A DNA stretch of 40,610 nt, from positions 1-40,610 of the forward strand of contig DATBFX010000112.1 of NCBI GenBank assembly GCA_036558305.1, read 5' to 3'. A program made the position numbers and the translations under genes. The DNA comes from DATBFX01 sp036558305. GTDB taxonomy: Bacteria > Chloroflexota > Chloroflexia > Thermomicrobiales > UBA6265. The notes under the pieces are model-generated. The model searched no databases and was not told where the DNA came from. It worked only from the letters and a program-made list of their open reading frames with translations. Shown in pieces: positions 16,757 to 25,560 of this stretch (position 1 is the first letter of the stretch; each line of letters starts with the position of its first letter).

Positions 16757-18199
16757 CTACGGTTGCAGACCCCCGTCTTCCGGGGTTGTCTCCGTGGGTG
16801 TGGCATCGTCTGATGTGTCCAGAAGCATTTGCCACGCCTCGCGCCGGGTCGGCTCGTCGAGGCGTTCGACGCGGTAGCTGAAGCGCAGGAGCCAGACGAC
16901 GAAGGCGATCACGACCGGCGGCGCGATCACGAAGACGAATCGTGGTCCGGTTGCGGTCGAGATCGCTCCGAGCGACAGGACCGCCGCCAGGGTGAGGGCG
17001 TTTTCTTGGACCTCTTCGAGCCCGAACGTCGCCCCTTGCTGGACGAGGGGAACGGTCCGGTTGATGAAGGTCTGCAACGCCGCCCCGGCGGCGCAGGAGC
17101 CGAAATTGAACGGGATCGAGATGACCCCGGCGGCCAGGACCTTGTCGCTGAGTTCGATCCCGAAGAGTTCCAGCAGGCGTAGCGGGCTGAAAACGGCAAA
17201 GAACGCATCGACCCGATCGATGAGTCCCAACAGGATCATGCTGACGCTCGACGCGCCGAGCGCCACGAAAAGCAGGCGGCGTTCGCCGTACTTGTGCATG
17301 AGCGAGGGGGCGGCGAACGTGCCGATCAAGAACCCGATGGCGGCCGGGGCGAAGATGTAGATGCTGTTGGCAGGGTCGGCCTCGAGCACGTCGCGGACGT
17401 AGACCGGCATCAGGGTGTTGCTCGCTTCGAACAGGGCGACGACGACCGCGCCGGCCAGGATCATCGTCGCCACCGGGCGGTGCGCCAGGATCCAGGCCGC
17501 GGTCGACTTCAGCGACAGCGCCTTCGGTTTCCAGTCGACGCTGCGGAACGCCTCGCGCGCCGGACCCAGCCGCTCCTTTTCCGGCAGCCGGTAGGCGCGG
17601 AGCGCCCCCAGCAGGTAGACCAAACCCGCCACCCCCAGCGCCAGCTTGATGCCGCCCCATTTGATCAACGTCGGCGCGACGAATGCCGAGCCGATCGCGG
17701 AGGCGATTGAGCCGATCACGCCGACGAGGGCGGACGTGGTCGCCAGTTGCGCGGGTGAGGCGACGAGCGCCACGGCCGACTTCAACGACGGCGTGATCAC
17801 CTGGTTCAACAAACTCGCCAAAAACATGATCACCACGAGTTCCCAAACATCGGTGCCGAAGAGGATGGGGATCAGAAAGACGGTGGCCGCCTGGGCGACG
17901 AACCCACCGATCAAGGCGAGCCGTTTCGACAACGAGTCGGCGAGCGTTCCGCCTTGCAGGCCGAAGAACAGGGGAGCGACGTAGCCCGCGGCGGAGACGA
18001 GGGAAATCGCGAATTGGGAGGCGTCCTGGCGCGCGAGGTAGACCATCGAGCCGTAGGACACGACCGCCCCCGCGAGCTTGCCCGCGGCCCGCGACAGCGA
18101 CAGGATCGCGATGTCCCGATCCTTGAGAACCTCGCGGTAGGACGGCTTCTCGCTTGGCACCGGTGCGGCCGTGCCGCCGACGGCAATCGCTTCGCCCAT
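16757..18199 (-). CDS. MFS transporter
   Basis: A 480-residue membrane protein of the major facilitator superfamily with about 12 helices, of the MFS_3/enterobactin-exporter-like type. The N-terminal half includes SRAAGKLAGAVVSYGS and DASQFAISLVSAAGYVAP, followed by the loop FGLQGGTLADSLSKRLALIG, which is the family's cytoplasmic motif A region. The substrate is unknown. The ATG at 18199 has GGAGGGG about nine bases upstream; an in-frame ATG at 18274 would add 25 residues without a good site. It is the last gene of a leftward series that starts at 20879. Confidence 0.85.
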   Translation of the reverse strand: MGEAIAVGGTAAPVPSEKPSYREVLKDRDIAILSLSRAAGKLAGAVVSYGSMVYLARQDASQFAISLVSAAGYVAPLFFGLQGGTLADSLSKRLALIGGFVAQAATVFLIPILFGTDVWELVVIMFLASLLNQVITPSLKSAVALVASPAQLATTSALVGVIGSIASAIGSAFVAPTLIKWGGIKLALGVAGLVYLLGALRAYRLPEKERLGPAREAFRSVDWKPKALSLKSTAAWILAHRPVATMILAGAVVVALFEASNTLMPVYVRDVLEADPANSIYIFAPAAIGFLIGTFAAPSLMHKYGERRLLFVALGASSVSMILLGLIDRVDAFFAVFSPLRLLELFGIELSDKVLAAGVISIPFNFGSCAAGAALQTFINRTVPLVQQGATFGLEEVQENALTLAAVLSLGAISTATGPRFVFVIAPPVVIAFVVWLLRFSYRVERLDEPTRREAWQMLLDTSDDATPTETTPEDGGLQP

Positions 18200-18392
18200 C
18201 GCCCCACCCCCCTCCGGTGCGAAGGCATCGGCCGCGTCGCTTTGCGGTCGCGGGTTCCGGGTCGATTGTCTCATGGCCAGGTCGGTTGCCGTTGGATCTT
18301 GGAACGTGGTTTCGGCTCTCGCCGACGCACCGGCCAGCGTCGCCACTGCGAGAGCCGGTGTCACCGGTCTCCAAATCCGGTCGGCGACCCAA

Positions 18393-19190
18393 TTAGGATG
18401 TGGGCGTCAGGTTGACATCGATCAGATATTCGCGCACCGAGACGTCGTCGACGAACAGCTCGGCGGTGCCGGCTCGCTTCCAAAAGTAGACGCGCACCGC
18501 CGCGGCGTTCGCGGGCGGACTGAAGTTGAGCGACTCCCTCGTCAGGGCTGTCTGGTCGACCTGGAGCGGCGGCGGTTCCTCGCTCGCCAGGCGATTACCG
18601 GCGGCGTCGAAGTAGCTGATCCCGACCACACCCGAGTCGCCCGGGGTGGAAACCCGACCCCAGGCCTGGAGCCGGTAGGTCCGACCGGCGACGACCGCGA
18701 GTTGTTGGTCGGCATACCCGCCACCGGTGCCGAGCCTGACCGCCGGTCCTCCGCGGCGCCCCGCTCCCGCGACGACAGCCGTCTCGTTTTCGCTGTACCA
18801 ATGGTTGAGCTCGTCGTTGAATCCCCCGTTGACCACGAGATTCTCGCCCACCTCAGGAGGATGTGTCGGCGACGGGCTGGAAGTCGGCGACGGACGCCGG
18901 ATTCCCCGGGCGGTCGGTGTCGCCACCGGTACGGTCGGCCCGGCAGCCTGGGACGGCTCGGTGGGGGACGGCGTAGATGTTGCGGGTACGGCTTGGTCGG
19001 TCGCGATCGGCGTGGCGACGATTGCGGCCGCGGCCGGGAGGGCTGGATCGATCGACCCGCCGTGGCCTTCCCCGTCGCCGTTGGGCAGCACCAACAAGGC
19101 GACGCCCACCGTCACCGCCGAGGCGACGACGATCGCCATCAGGACGGGCAGCGTCCGCTCGTAGCGGCGGCGCATCGACAGGGTCCGCAT
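18393..19190 (-). CDS. Membrane-anchored protein with a carbohydrate-binding-like domain
   Basis: About 265 residues. Residues 11-37 form one hydrophobic membrane segment, followed by a Thr/Pro/Ser/Ala-rich stalk (about 45-120). The C-terminal part begins NLVVNGGFNDELNHWY and ends AELFVDDVSVRE, which is the framing seen in CBM4/9/CenC-type beta-sandwich carbohydrate-binding modules. I infer a surface protein that holds a glycan or polymer at the cell envelope; no catalytic domain is present. The start is uncertain: ATG at 19190 or 19175 with only weak ribosome sites. It is 65 bp downstream of the opine-dehydrogenase-family gene on the same strand. Confidence 0.7.
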   Translation of the reverse strand: MRTLSMRRRYERTLPVLMAIVVASAVTVGVALLVLPNGDGEGHGGSIDPALPAAAAIVATPIATDQAVPATSTPSPTEPSQAAGPTVPVATPTARGIRRPSPTSSPSPTHPPEVGENLVVNGGFNDELNHWYSENETAVVAGAGRRGGPAVRLGTGGGYADQQLAVVAGRTYRLQAWGRVSTPGDSGVVGISYFDAAGNRLASEEPPPLQVDQTALTRESLNFSPPANAAAVRVYFWKRAGTAELFVDDVSVREYLIDVNLTPTS

Positions 19191-19255
19191 CGATCCGATC
19201 CAGACCGAGAGCACGATCCGAGCGGCGCATATGCACGTCGCTTGCCACACCCACT

Positions 19256-20347
19256 TTATGGCGCGCCGCCGTGCTCCAGCAGTTCCCTCACCTTAGCCGG
19301 CGAACCCCCGGTCAAGTTTAGTGCATCTGCCGACCGCCCCGTCGCCCGGCAGTCCACGCCCAGGACCGCCGACGCCAGGGTGATCAGCGCCTCCATCACC
19401 GGCGTCGCCACGCCAACCGCGGCACCCAAACCGGCCCACGTCACCAGCCCGTACGGGACGTCCTCGGTCAACCAACGCGTGCCGACACTTCCCGGCGCCC
19501 GCAACGCCGTCAGCATCGCCGACCCGTTGATGACGCTCCAGAGATCCCCCGCCGGACCGAACCCCGCCTTGTGGAAGGCTTCCGCGACCGGTGTCAACTC
19601 GTATCCATAGGCCCGCCCGACCGCCCGCCGCTCCCCATCGAGCGCCTCGATCGCCCGCACGACCGCCGGTGTCACGCCCTCCTCGTAAAACCAGAACTCG
19701 CCCCGGCTCCGCTCGATCCGTCCCGCGTTCAGCAACACTCCCGGCGGATGGACGACGGGGTTCATCGCCGACAAGCCCGCCTCCAAGACGTTCGCGTACG
19801 CCGTCGCCCCCGGAAACAGCCGTTCCAACACCGGCATCGCCTCCGCCGTCTGGCTCGCCGGGTAGACGCCGACGCCGAGTGCCCCCACCGTTCCCCAGAT
19901 CACGGCGCGATCCGGCCCGAGCTTCCGGCAGACGTACGGCGCCGTATCCGCCTCCGCCAGCATCACCCCGCTCGCTCCCGCTTCCCGCAAAGCCCGCGCG
20001 AACGCCAACGTCCCGAGATTTCCCGGCAGCAGCGCCAGCACGTGCCCCGGTCGCAGATGCGGCGCCAGTTGCTCGACGAACGGCCGATGAGCATACGCCG
20101 GCACCGAGCAGACTAGCGTCTCCGACCACGCCAGCGCCTCCGCCGGATCGACCGTCACCCCCGCCAGGTGCGCCGCGCCGGTCCGGGCCGTCCCCTCCAG
20201 GTGGATCGTCCGCGTCTCCTGGATCGGCGCGATCGTCTGGGCGAAACCAGGGTGCTCCCACAGCAGCACCTCGTGCCCGGCCAGGGCCAGGTTCGCCGCC
20301 AGACTGAACGCGGTGTTGCCACCGCCCAGAACGGTTATTCGGGTCAT
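19256..20347 (-). CDS. Opine dehydrogenase-family NAD(P)-dependent enzyme
   Basis: A 363-residue protein. The N-terminal Rossmann fold has VLGGGNTAFSLAANLALAGH (residues 5-24), and the C-terminal helical domain matches the octopine/nopaline dehydrogenase family, with AMNPVVHPPGVLLNAGRIE carrying the family's conserved His. These enzymes join an amino acid and a 2-oxo acid reductively; some bacterial members make metal-binding opines, but the flanking genes here do not include a nicotianamine-synthase-like gene. The ATG at 20347 follows GGAGAAGGGG. An MFS transporter follows two genes downstream, which would fit export of a product; this is inference. Confidence 0.85.
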   Translation of the reverse strand: MTRITVLGGGNTAFSLAANLALAGHEVLLWEHPGFAQTIAPIQETRTIHLEGTARTGAAHLAGVTVDPAEALAWSETLVCSVPAYAHRPFVEQLAPHLRPGHVLALLPGNLGTLAFARALREAGASGVMLAEADTAPYVCRKLGPDRAVIWGTVGALGVGVYPASQTAEAMPVLERLFPGATAYANVLEAGLSAMNPVVHPPGVLLNAGRIERSRGEFWFYEEGVTPAVVRAIEALDGERRAVGRAYGYELTPVAEAFHKAGFGPAGDLWSVINGSAMLTALRAPGSVGTRWLTEDVPYGLVTWAGLGAAVGVATPVMEALITLASAVLGVDCRATGRSADALNLTGGSPAKVRELLEHGGAP

Positions 20348-20384
20348 GTCCCCTTCTCCACACCAGCCGTCCGACTCGGTCGGT

Positions 20385-20879
20385 CTAGCGCCTCGCTCTA
20401 TACGTCGCGAGCTTGTCGCCAAGCGCAATGAAGTCTTTCCATCCGTCCCTCTCCCTGACCAGCTTGGCCTGGCGGATCACCGGATTCTTGACGAGATTAT
20501 CGTATCGATATCCATGCAGGTGTTCGACATATTCCATCCCGAGCAATTGCTTGTCTACCAGCACATTGATGACCTCGAACAACCCCATGTAATCTTCCAC
20601 GCTTGCCCAATCTTGGTTGCTGGTCGGGCCACTGTTGCCGTTTGCCCACCGTCCTCCGGGTCGCAAATCGATATGAACTTGTTGATGTGCCCGCATCTCC
20701 TCTTCCAAACGGAGAATGAGATCCGCATCGGCGAATTGCTCGCCTCGTTTCAACGCTTTGTGCGAGTACCAGAGGGCAAGAGCCGACGCGGCGGCGGTGG
20801 TCACGACGGTGACCAATCCGATCCAGTCGTTCACTGCAATCTTCACCTTGGCAGAATCGGGGCGCTCCCGCAGCAGCAT
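20385..20879 (-). CDS. Small membrane-anchored protein, DUF4760-like
   Basis: A 164-residue protein with one N-terminal transmembrane helix (about 18-36, LVTVVTTAAASALALWY) and then a charged helical region with LILRLEEEMRAHQQVH and later YMGLFEVINVLVDKQLLG. The layout resembles DUF4760 membrane proteins, but similarity is not certain. The ATG at 20879 has no strong ribosome site, so the true start may differ. It lies 37 bp upstream of the opine-dehydrogenase-family gene and could be its first cistron. No function is proposed. Confidence 0.6.
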   Translation of the reverse strand: MLLRERPDSAKVKIAVNDWIGLVTVVTTAAASALALWYSHKALKRGEQFADADLILRLEEEMRAHQQVHIDLRPGGRWANGNSGPTSNQDWASVEDYMGLFEVINVLVDKQLLGMEYVEHLHGYRYDNLVKNPVIRQAKLVRERDGWKDFIALGDKLATYRARR

Positions 20880-20994
20880 CTGGTGTCACGCCGGACTGAG
20901 CCGCCGAGCCGTGTGACCCGCTCCGGGACCACCCTTCACCCTCCCCTCACGAACGCATGCATCTCCGAAGTGTACGCCACGGTCGATGACCCCT

Positions 20995-21023
20995 TTGACA
21001 CCTGCTTGTGTGGTCCGCACAAT
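20995..21023 (+). promoter_or_regulatory. Promoter of the LuxR-ATPase regulator
   Basis: A perfect TTGACA (20995-21000) precedes CACAAT (21018-21023) by 17 bases. An inverted repeat TTGTG...CACAA (21006-21022) overlaps the spacer and the -10, so a regulator could occlude it. The ATG follows at 21066. Confidence 0.5.
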
Positions 21024-21065
21024 TGCGACTGTTGATGCCCCCGCCTCGGGGAAGCGAGGCAGCCG

Positions 21066-23510
21066 ATGGTTCTTGCAGTCCCAAACGCCGGTGGCACCGG
21101 CCTGCCCGCGCCCCTCACCTCACTCGTCGGCCGTGAGCGCGAAATTGCCGCGGTCACCGCACTGCTGCGGCAATGCGACCTACGTCTGCTGACCCTGACC
21201 GGGCCGGGCGGGGTCGGCAAGACCCGGCTGGCATTGCGTGTCGCCGAGGAGCTCGCCGGCGACCCTTCGACGGGCTCAGGGCAGGCTCTGAGCAACGCGA
21301 AGGGGCAGGCTTTTCCCGACGGTCTCTGGTTCGTCGACCTCGCCCCGGTCCGCGACCCGGCCCTCGTCGCCTCGGTGGTCGCCGGGGTGCTCGGGGTGCG
21401 TGAAACGGCGAGCCGGACCCTCGTCGCGGGGCTGCGGGCGTTCCTGCGGGGCAAGCAGGCGCTGTTGCTCTTCGACAACTGCGAGCACGTGCTGGATGCC
21501 GCCCCGCTGGTGACCGAGCTCCTGGCGGCCTGCCCTCGCCTCGCTGTCCTGGCCACCAGCCGGGCGGTCCTGCGCCTCTCCGGCGAGCACGCCTTCCTCG
21601 TCCCGCCACTGCCGCTGCCGGACCTCACCGACCTCCCATCGCCGCTCGGGGAACTGGGTGCGGCGCCGGCGGTGCGCCTCTTCGTCGAGCGGGCGCGGGC
21701 GGCGCGGGCGGACTTCGCCCTGACCGAAGAGAACGCGGCGGCGGTCGCCCGGCTCTGCCACCGGCTGGACGGGCTGCCGCTGGCGATCGAATTGGCCGCC
21801 GCCCGCACCGCCATGCTGCCGCCGCCCGCCTTGCTGGCGCGGCTCGACCGCCGGCTGCCGCTCCTGACCGGCGGCCCCCGCGACGCCCCCGCTCGTCTCC
21901 GGACGATGCGGGACGCCATCGCCTGGAGCCACGACCTCCTCACTCCCGACGAACAGGTGTTGTTCCGGCACCTGTCCGTCTTCGCCGGCGGCTTCACCGT
22001 GGAGGCGGCCGAAGCGATTGCAGGGGGACAGGGGGGCAGGGGGGCAGGGGGACAGACGAACGAGCGCATATCCCCCTGCCCCCCTGCCCCCCTGTCCCCC
22101 TCCGTTCTTGACGGCGTGGCCTCCCTGCTGGCCAAGAGTCTGCTGTATCGGGAGGGTGGCCCGGTCGGGGAGCCGCGCTACCGGATGCTGGAGACGGTCC
22201 GCGAGTTCGGACAGGAGCGGCTGGCGGCGAACGGCGAGGAGGCGACGCTCCGGGAGCGCCACGCGGCGTGGTGCCTGGCCCTCGCGGCGCGCAATGAGGC
22301 CCTCCGCCCGGTGGACCCCGCCGAGCCCGTGGCCCGGCTCGAGGCCGAGCACCCGAACCTGCGGGCTGCCTTGACCTGGCTGGCCGAGGCCGGGTCGGAC
22401 AGAAGCGACGACCTCCTCCGGCTGGCCGCCACCCTCGGCGGGTTCTGGTACCTCGGCGGACACGAACGGGAGGGGCTCGGTTGGCTGGAGCGGGCGCTGG
22501 CGACCTCTCCGACCACCCCGACGCCCACGCGCTCCGAGGCGCTGTTCTACGCCGGGATGATGGCCAACGAGATCGGCGAGCCGCGGGCGGCGTATCACGC
22601 GGAGCAGGCGTTGGTAATCGCGCGCGCCCGCGAAAGCACGTTCGACGAGGCGCGCGCCCTCAGTGTCCTCGGTCTCTTGGCCGAGGATCGGGGCGACTGG
22701 GCGGCCGCCGAGGAGGCATTCGGCGCCTCCCGGCGCCTGTACGAGTCCAAGAAGGATCTGGGATGGGCGCTCAGCTTGATCGACCACCACCTGGGGGTGG
22801 TCGCCCTCGGCCGGGGGGACCGGGCACGCGCCGTTGCCCTGCTGGAGGCGGCGCGGGCAGCCGCCGAAGCGATCGGCGACGAGCTCGTCCCCACCTGGAG
22901 CCTCGGCTACCTGGCGCTCCTGGCGTGTGAGGAGGGTGACCCCCGGCGCGCCGCCGGGCTGCTGCGCCGGCTGCCGAGGCGGACCTCGGAGCACGGATGG
23001 CAGGACCACCACTTGCCCTTCCAGGCCACCGCGGCGGTGCTGGCGAGCGCCGTCGGCGCGGCCGAGGCGGCGGCCAGGCTGTTCGGGGCGGCGACCGCGA
23101 GCCATCCCGACTGGGCGGTTGGTCTGCCCGAGCGGACCTTCCACGACCGGGCGGCGGCAACCGCCCGCCGGCAACTCGGCGACGGCGCCTACGAGGCGGC
23201 CTGGGAGGCGGGATACCGGCTGCGGCCGGGGGAGGTGAAGGCGGAGATCGAGCGGGTGCTGGCCGCCGCCGAGGCGCCACCGCCCGCGGGCCGTGATGGC
23301 GGAGCGGCTCGCTCCCCGGCCGGGCTGTCGGCGCGCGAGATCGAAGTCCTGCGGCTGGTCGCCGCCGGCCACACCAACCGCGAGATCGCGGCCGCGCTCC
23401 GCGTGAGTCACCGCACGGTCCACAACCACCTCGCCCACATCCTCATCAAAACCGACAGTCCCAACCGCACTGCGGCCACCGCCTTTGCCCTCCGCCACGG
23501 TCTCGCTTGA
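21066..23510 (+). CDS. Large LuxR-type transcriptional regulator with NB-ARC-like ATPase and TPR regions
   Basis: An 814-residue signal-transduction ATPase. The P-loop is GPGGVGKT (residues 46-53), with a Walker B-like LLLFDNCEHV near residue 135 and an NB-ARC/LALX-type core including RLCHRLDGLPLAIELAAART. A tetratricopeptide-like helical region covers roughly 350-700. The last 61 residues are a LuxR helix-turn-helix: LSAREIEVLRLVAAGHTNRE, then IAAALRVSHRTVHNHL. Ligand binding to the helical region would be expected to drive ATP-dependent oligomerisation and activation. Two repeats are inserted in frame: residues about 66-80, after the P-loop helix, and about 320-345, between the ATPase and helical parts. 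The ATG follows GAGGC. A second gene of this family starts at 40416. Confidence 0.9.
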   Translation: MVLAVPNAGGTGLPAPLTSLVGREREIAAVTALLRQCDLRLLTLTGPGGVGKTRLALRVAEELAGDPSTGSGQALSNAKGQAFPDGLWFVDLAPVRDPALVASVVAGVLGVRETASRTLVAGLRAFLRGKQALLLFDNCEHVLDAAPLVTELLAACPRLAVLATSRAVLRLSGEHAFLVPPLPLPDLTDLPSPLGELGAAPAVRLFVERARAARADFALTEENAAAVARLCHRLDGLPLAIELAAARTAMLPPPALLARLDRRLPLLTGGPRDAPARLRTMRDAIAWSHDLLTPDEQVLFRHLSVFAGGFTVEAAEAIAGGQGGRGAGGQTNERISPCPPAPLSPSVLDGVASLLAKSLLYREGGPVGEPRYRMLETVREFGQERLAANGEEATLRERHAAWCLALAARNEALRPVDPAEPVARLEAEHPNLRAALTWLAEAGSDRSDDLLRLAATLGGFWYLGGHEREGLGWLERALATSPTTPTPTRSEALFYAGMMANEIGEPRAAYHAEQALVIARARESTFDEARALSVLGLLAEDRGDWAAAEEAFGASRRLYESKKDLGWALSLIDHHLGVVALGRGDRARAVALLEAARAAAEAIGDELVPTWSLGYLALLACEEGDPRRAAGLLRRLPRRTSEHGWQDHHLPFQATAAVLASAVGAAEAAARLFGAATASHPDWAVGLPERTFHDRAAATARRQLGDGAYEAAWEAGYRLRPGEVKAEIERVLAAAEAPPPAGRDGGAARSPAGLSAREIEVLRLVAAGHTNREIAAALRVSHRTVHNHLAHILIKTDSPNRTAATAFALRHGLA
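21263..21304. repeat. Palindromic repeat inserted in the LuxR-ATPase gene (PEPVEG-type word)
   Basis: Outer arms CCCTTCG (21263-21269) and CGAAGGG (21298-21304) and inner arms GCTCAG (21274-21279) and CTGAGC (21288-21293) form an interrupted hairpin. The reverse strand of this sequence type translates as CPEPVEG, a string I recall from dispersed palindromic repeats in many Chloroflexota and other genomes. It adds about 14 codons without breaking the frame. Confidence 0.75.
22023..22100. repeat. Perfect 30-bp-arm palindrome inside the LuxR-ATPase gene
   Basis: Arms 22023-22052 and 22071-22100 are exactly reverse complementary over 30 bases, with an 18-base loop. Each arm is built from words of five or six G separated by CA or ACA. 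The element is 78 bases, exactly 26 codons, so the frame is kept; the protein gains a Gly-rich segment followed by a Pro-rich one. Confidence 0.9.
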
Positions 23511-23761
23511 GCGAACCGACTGCCGATGCCCGCCCGTGGTCCATTTGGTCCATCGCGAGGAACGGGCGATCGGTTGACGGGATAGTCCGTTTCGACGATG
23601 GCAGCAGCCGCAGGCGAACGTAAGATGGCGACCATGCGGCGCGAGCGATGAGGACCGGAGCGGACCACCAGTTCGCCGCCGGCGCCACCCGCTCCGGTGC
23701 GGCCGATGCGCATCGTCACCCCCGATACGACCGCGCGCGGTACGGTGAGGAGCGACTCCGC

Positions 23762-23914
23762 ATGGCATTCGAATATTCGGTCGTCTGGCGGCCGGGGAGC
23801 GGCGCACAGCGGGTCCATTTCCAGCAGAGTTACGACCAATTCCACCAGAACGACGCGTCCTCCTTCGCACAGGGTCTCCGGATCACCGATCTCATCGTCG
23901 GCGGTTGGTACTGA
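23762..23914 (+). CDS. Single-repeat BTRD1-like small protein
   Basis: A 50-residue protein consisting of one unit that resembles bacterial tandem repeat domain 1: FEYSVVWRPGSGAQRVH, then a central YDQFHQ and GLRITDLIVGGWY. Such units normally occur in tandem in larger secreted proteins. Here the ATG at 23762 has GAGGAG nine bases upstream and a stop follows the first unit, so it is either a stand-alone short gene or the remnant of a longer one. The stretch between the LuxR gene and this gene (23511-23761) shows nothing else I can support. Confidence 0.55.
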   Translation: MAFEYSVVWRPGSGAQRVHFQQSYDQFHQNDASSFAQGLRITDLIVGGWY

Positions 23915-23978
23915 TCGACGAATAGCCAATCCGACGCGCAGCTCACGGGCGCCGTCGCGAATGCATGGAGGCCGGACG

Positions 23979-24593
23979 ATGGACGAGGTCGGATTCGACT
24001 GGTTCATTCGTCAGTTGGCTGTAGGCACTTCACGTCGACTCCTGATCAGAGGATTGTTCGGGGTCCTGCTCGGCGGGGCCGCCGCTCGCAAGGCACGTCT
24101 CGTCGCGGCCAAACCGGCCGGCAAGGTCGGCGTCTGCCACCGGACCGGATCGGCCGCGAAACCGGTCGTCTTCATCGAGGTCAGCGCCAATGCCGTCGAG
24201 GCGCACGCGGCGCACGGCGACGCGATCGATCCCGATTTTGCGATCGATCCGGCGAACTGCGGCGGTTGCCTGATCGACTGCGACGACGGCGACCCCTGCA
24301 CCACCGACACCTGCATGGACGGCCAGTGCATCCACGAACCGATTGACTGCGACGTCCACCAGTTTTGCACGATCGGCACGTGCGTGGGTGGCCAATGCGT
24401 CGCGGCACCGGTCCCCTGCGACGACGCCAACGGCACCCCCTGCAATCTCCACCATCTGCCGTGCGACCGCATCCCGATCTGCGTGGACGGGCTCTGTCTC
24501 GACCCGTGCTTCGTCGAGCATCCGCCCGCGCACGTCGAGTTCTGCAATCCCGTGAGCGAAGTCTGTACCGCCGATGGCTGCCAGCCGGCGTAG
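23979..24593 (+). CDS. Exported Cys-rich repeat protein
   Basis: A 204-residue protein. The N-terminus has a Tat-like signal: SRRLLIRGLFGVLLGGAAA at about residues 18-36. The mature part has about 20 Cys residues in repeats such as CDDGDPCTTDTCMDGQC and CTIGTCVGGQC, the pattern of Dictyostelium-type Cys-rich repeats also seen in bacterial secreted proteins. Disulfide bonding outside the membrane is expected. The ATG at 23979 is seven bases after GGAGG. Function is unknown. It is 16 bp upstream of the next secreted-protein gene, so both are probably co-transcribed. Confidence 0.8.
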   Translation: MDEVGFDWFIRQLAVGTSRRLLIRGLFGVLLGGAAARKARLVAAKPAGKVGVCHRTGSAAKPVVFIEVSANAVEAHAAHGDAIDPDFAIDPANCGGCLIDCDDGDPCTTDTCMDGQCIHEPIDCDVHQFCTIGTCVGGQCVAAPVPCDDANGTPCNLHHLPCDRIPICVDGLCLDPCFVEHPPAHVEFCNPVSEVCTADGCQPA

Positions 24594-24609
24594 GAGAGGA
24601 GCGATCGCG

Positions 24610-25497
24610 ATGACACGTCTATTCCGATTGGTCGCGCTGCTCGTTGTAGGTTGTGCGTTGGTGACCGGCGGGGCAACCGGCGCCGCGGCGCGGCAGGCGA
24701 CGCCGGCGGCGTCCCTGCTCGCGAACCTCGGTCTACCGGAATTGACCATCACCGTCACGGATCAGGGCTTCGATGCCCCCGCCGAGGTCGCCGCGGGCTG
24801 GTACCTGGTCACGTTCGACAACCAGACGAAGGAAGATTTGACCTGCGACGTTTTGCTCCTCCCCACCGGCGACAGCGTCGACACCGTGCTTGCCCTCGCC
24901 GCCACGCCCCAGGCCGGCCCGCCGCCGGCGTGGGTCTACCAAACGACCTGGGCCGGCGGTCCGCAGGCCGGCGCAGGCCAGTCGGCTCAGGCGGTGATCC
25001 AATTGACCGAGGGGAACTGGATGATCTGGACCGTCGGAGAGCCGACGCCGGCACCGGCCGCCCTCACGGTGACGGCCGCCACCGGCACGGTGACCGCGCC
25101 GAACCCGACCGCCGACGTCTCCATCTCCGCCCAGGAGTACACCTTCCTCGGTCTGGAAAACCCCGTGCCGGCCGGGGAGCACGTCTGGAAGATCACGAAC
25201 ACCGGCCGGCAACCGCACTTCTTGGGTTTTGCGAAACTGCCGGACGGCGCCACCCAGCAGCAACTGAACGAGTTCCTCACCTCGTTCTTTACGGGCACGC
25301 CGGTCGCCGGTGGGCTCAAGGAAGACGAGATCACCGATGTCGGCGGCGGTACGTCGACGCTCTCGCCGGGACAGACGATGTGGACGGTGGTCGACCTGGC
25401 GCCGGGCACCTACGGCGTGGCCTGCTTCTTTCCCGACATGGAAAGCGGCGCGGAACACGCGGCGCTCGGCATGGCCGTCGTCTTCACCGTGCAGTAG
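24610..25497 (+). CDS. Secreted cupredoxin-like protein with two beta-sandwich domains
   Basis: A 295-residue protein with a signal peptide (about 1-27, ending near GAAAR). Two cupredoxin-like regions follow. In the first (about 40-150) no full copper site is visible. In the second, QPHFLGF supplies a His, and CFFPDMESGAEHAALGM supplies Cys, His and Met in the order of a type 1 copper site, though spacing is longer than in plastocyanin. It may bind copper or only retain the fold. The ATG at 24610 follows GGAGAGGAG. It is third in a same-strand cluster of small secreted genes. Confidence 0.8.
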   Translation: MTRLFRLVALLVVGCALVTGGATGAAARQATPAASLLANLGLPELTITVTDQGFDAPAEVAAGWYLVTFDNQTKEDLTCDVLLLPTGDSVDTVLALAATPQAGPPPAWVYQTTWAGGPQAGAGQSAQAVIQLTEGNWMIWTVGEPTPAPAALTVTAATGTVTAPNPTADVSISAQEYTFLGLENPVPAGEHVWKITNTGRQPHFLGFAKLPDGATQQQLNEFLTSFFTGTPVAGGLKEDEITDVGGGTSTLSPGQTMWTVVDLAPGTYGVACFFPDMESGAEHAALGMAVVFTVQ

Positions 25498-25560
25498 GCC
25501 GGCCGCCGCGCCGGCCGAAACCCCGGCAGCCGAGCGCGGCATCGCAGAAGGGAGGCTGTC

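Noticed and set aside
21276..23870. Long minus-strand frame opposite the LuxR-ATPase
   Set aside because: Low-complexity translation with no recognisable domain; mirror of the coding strand.
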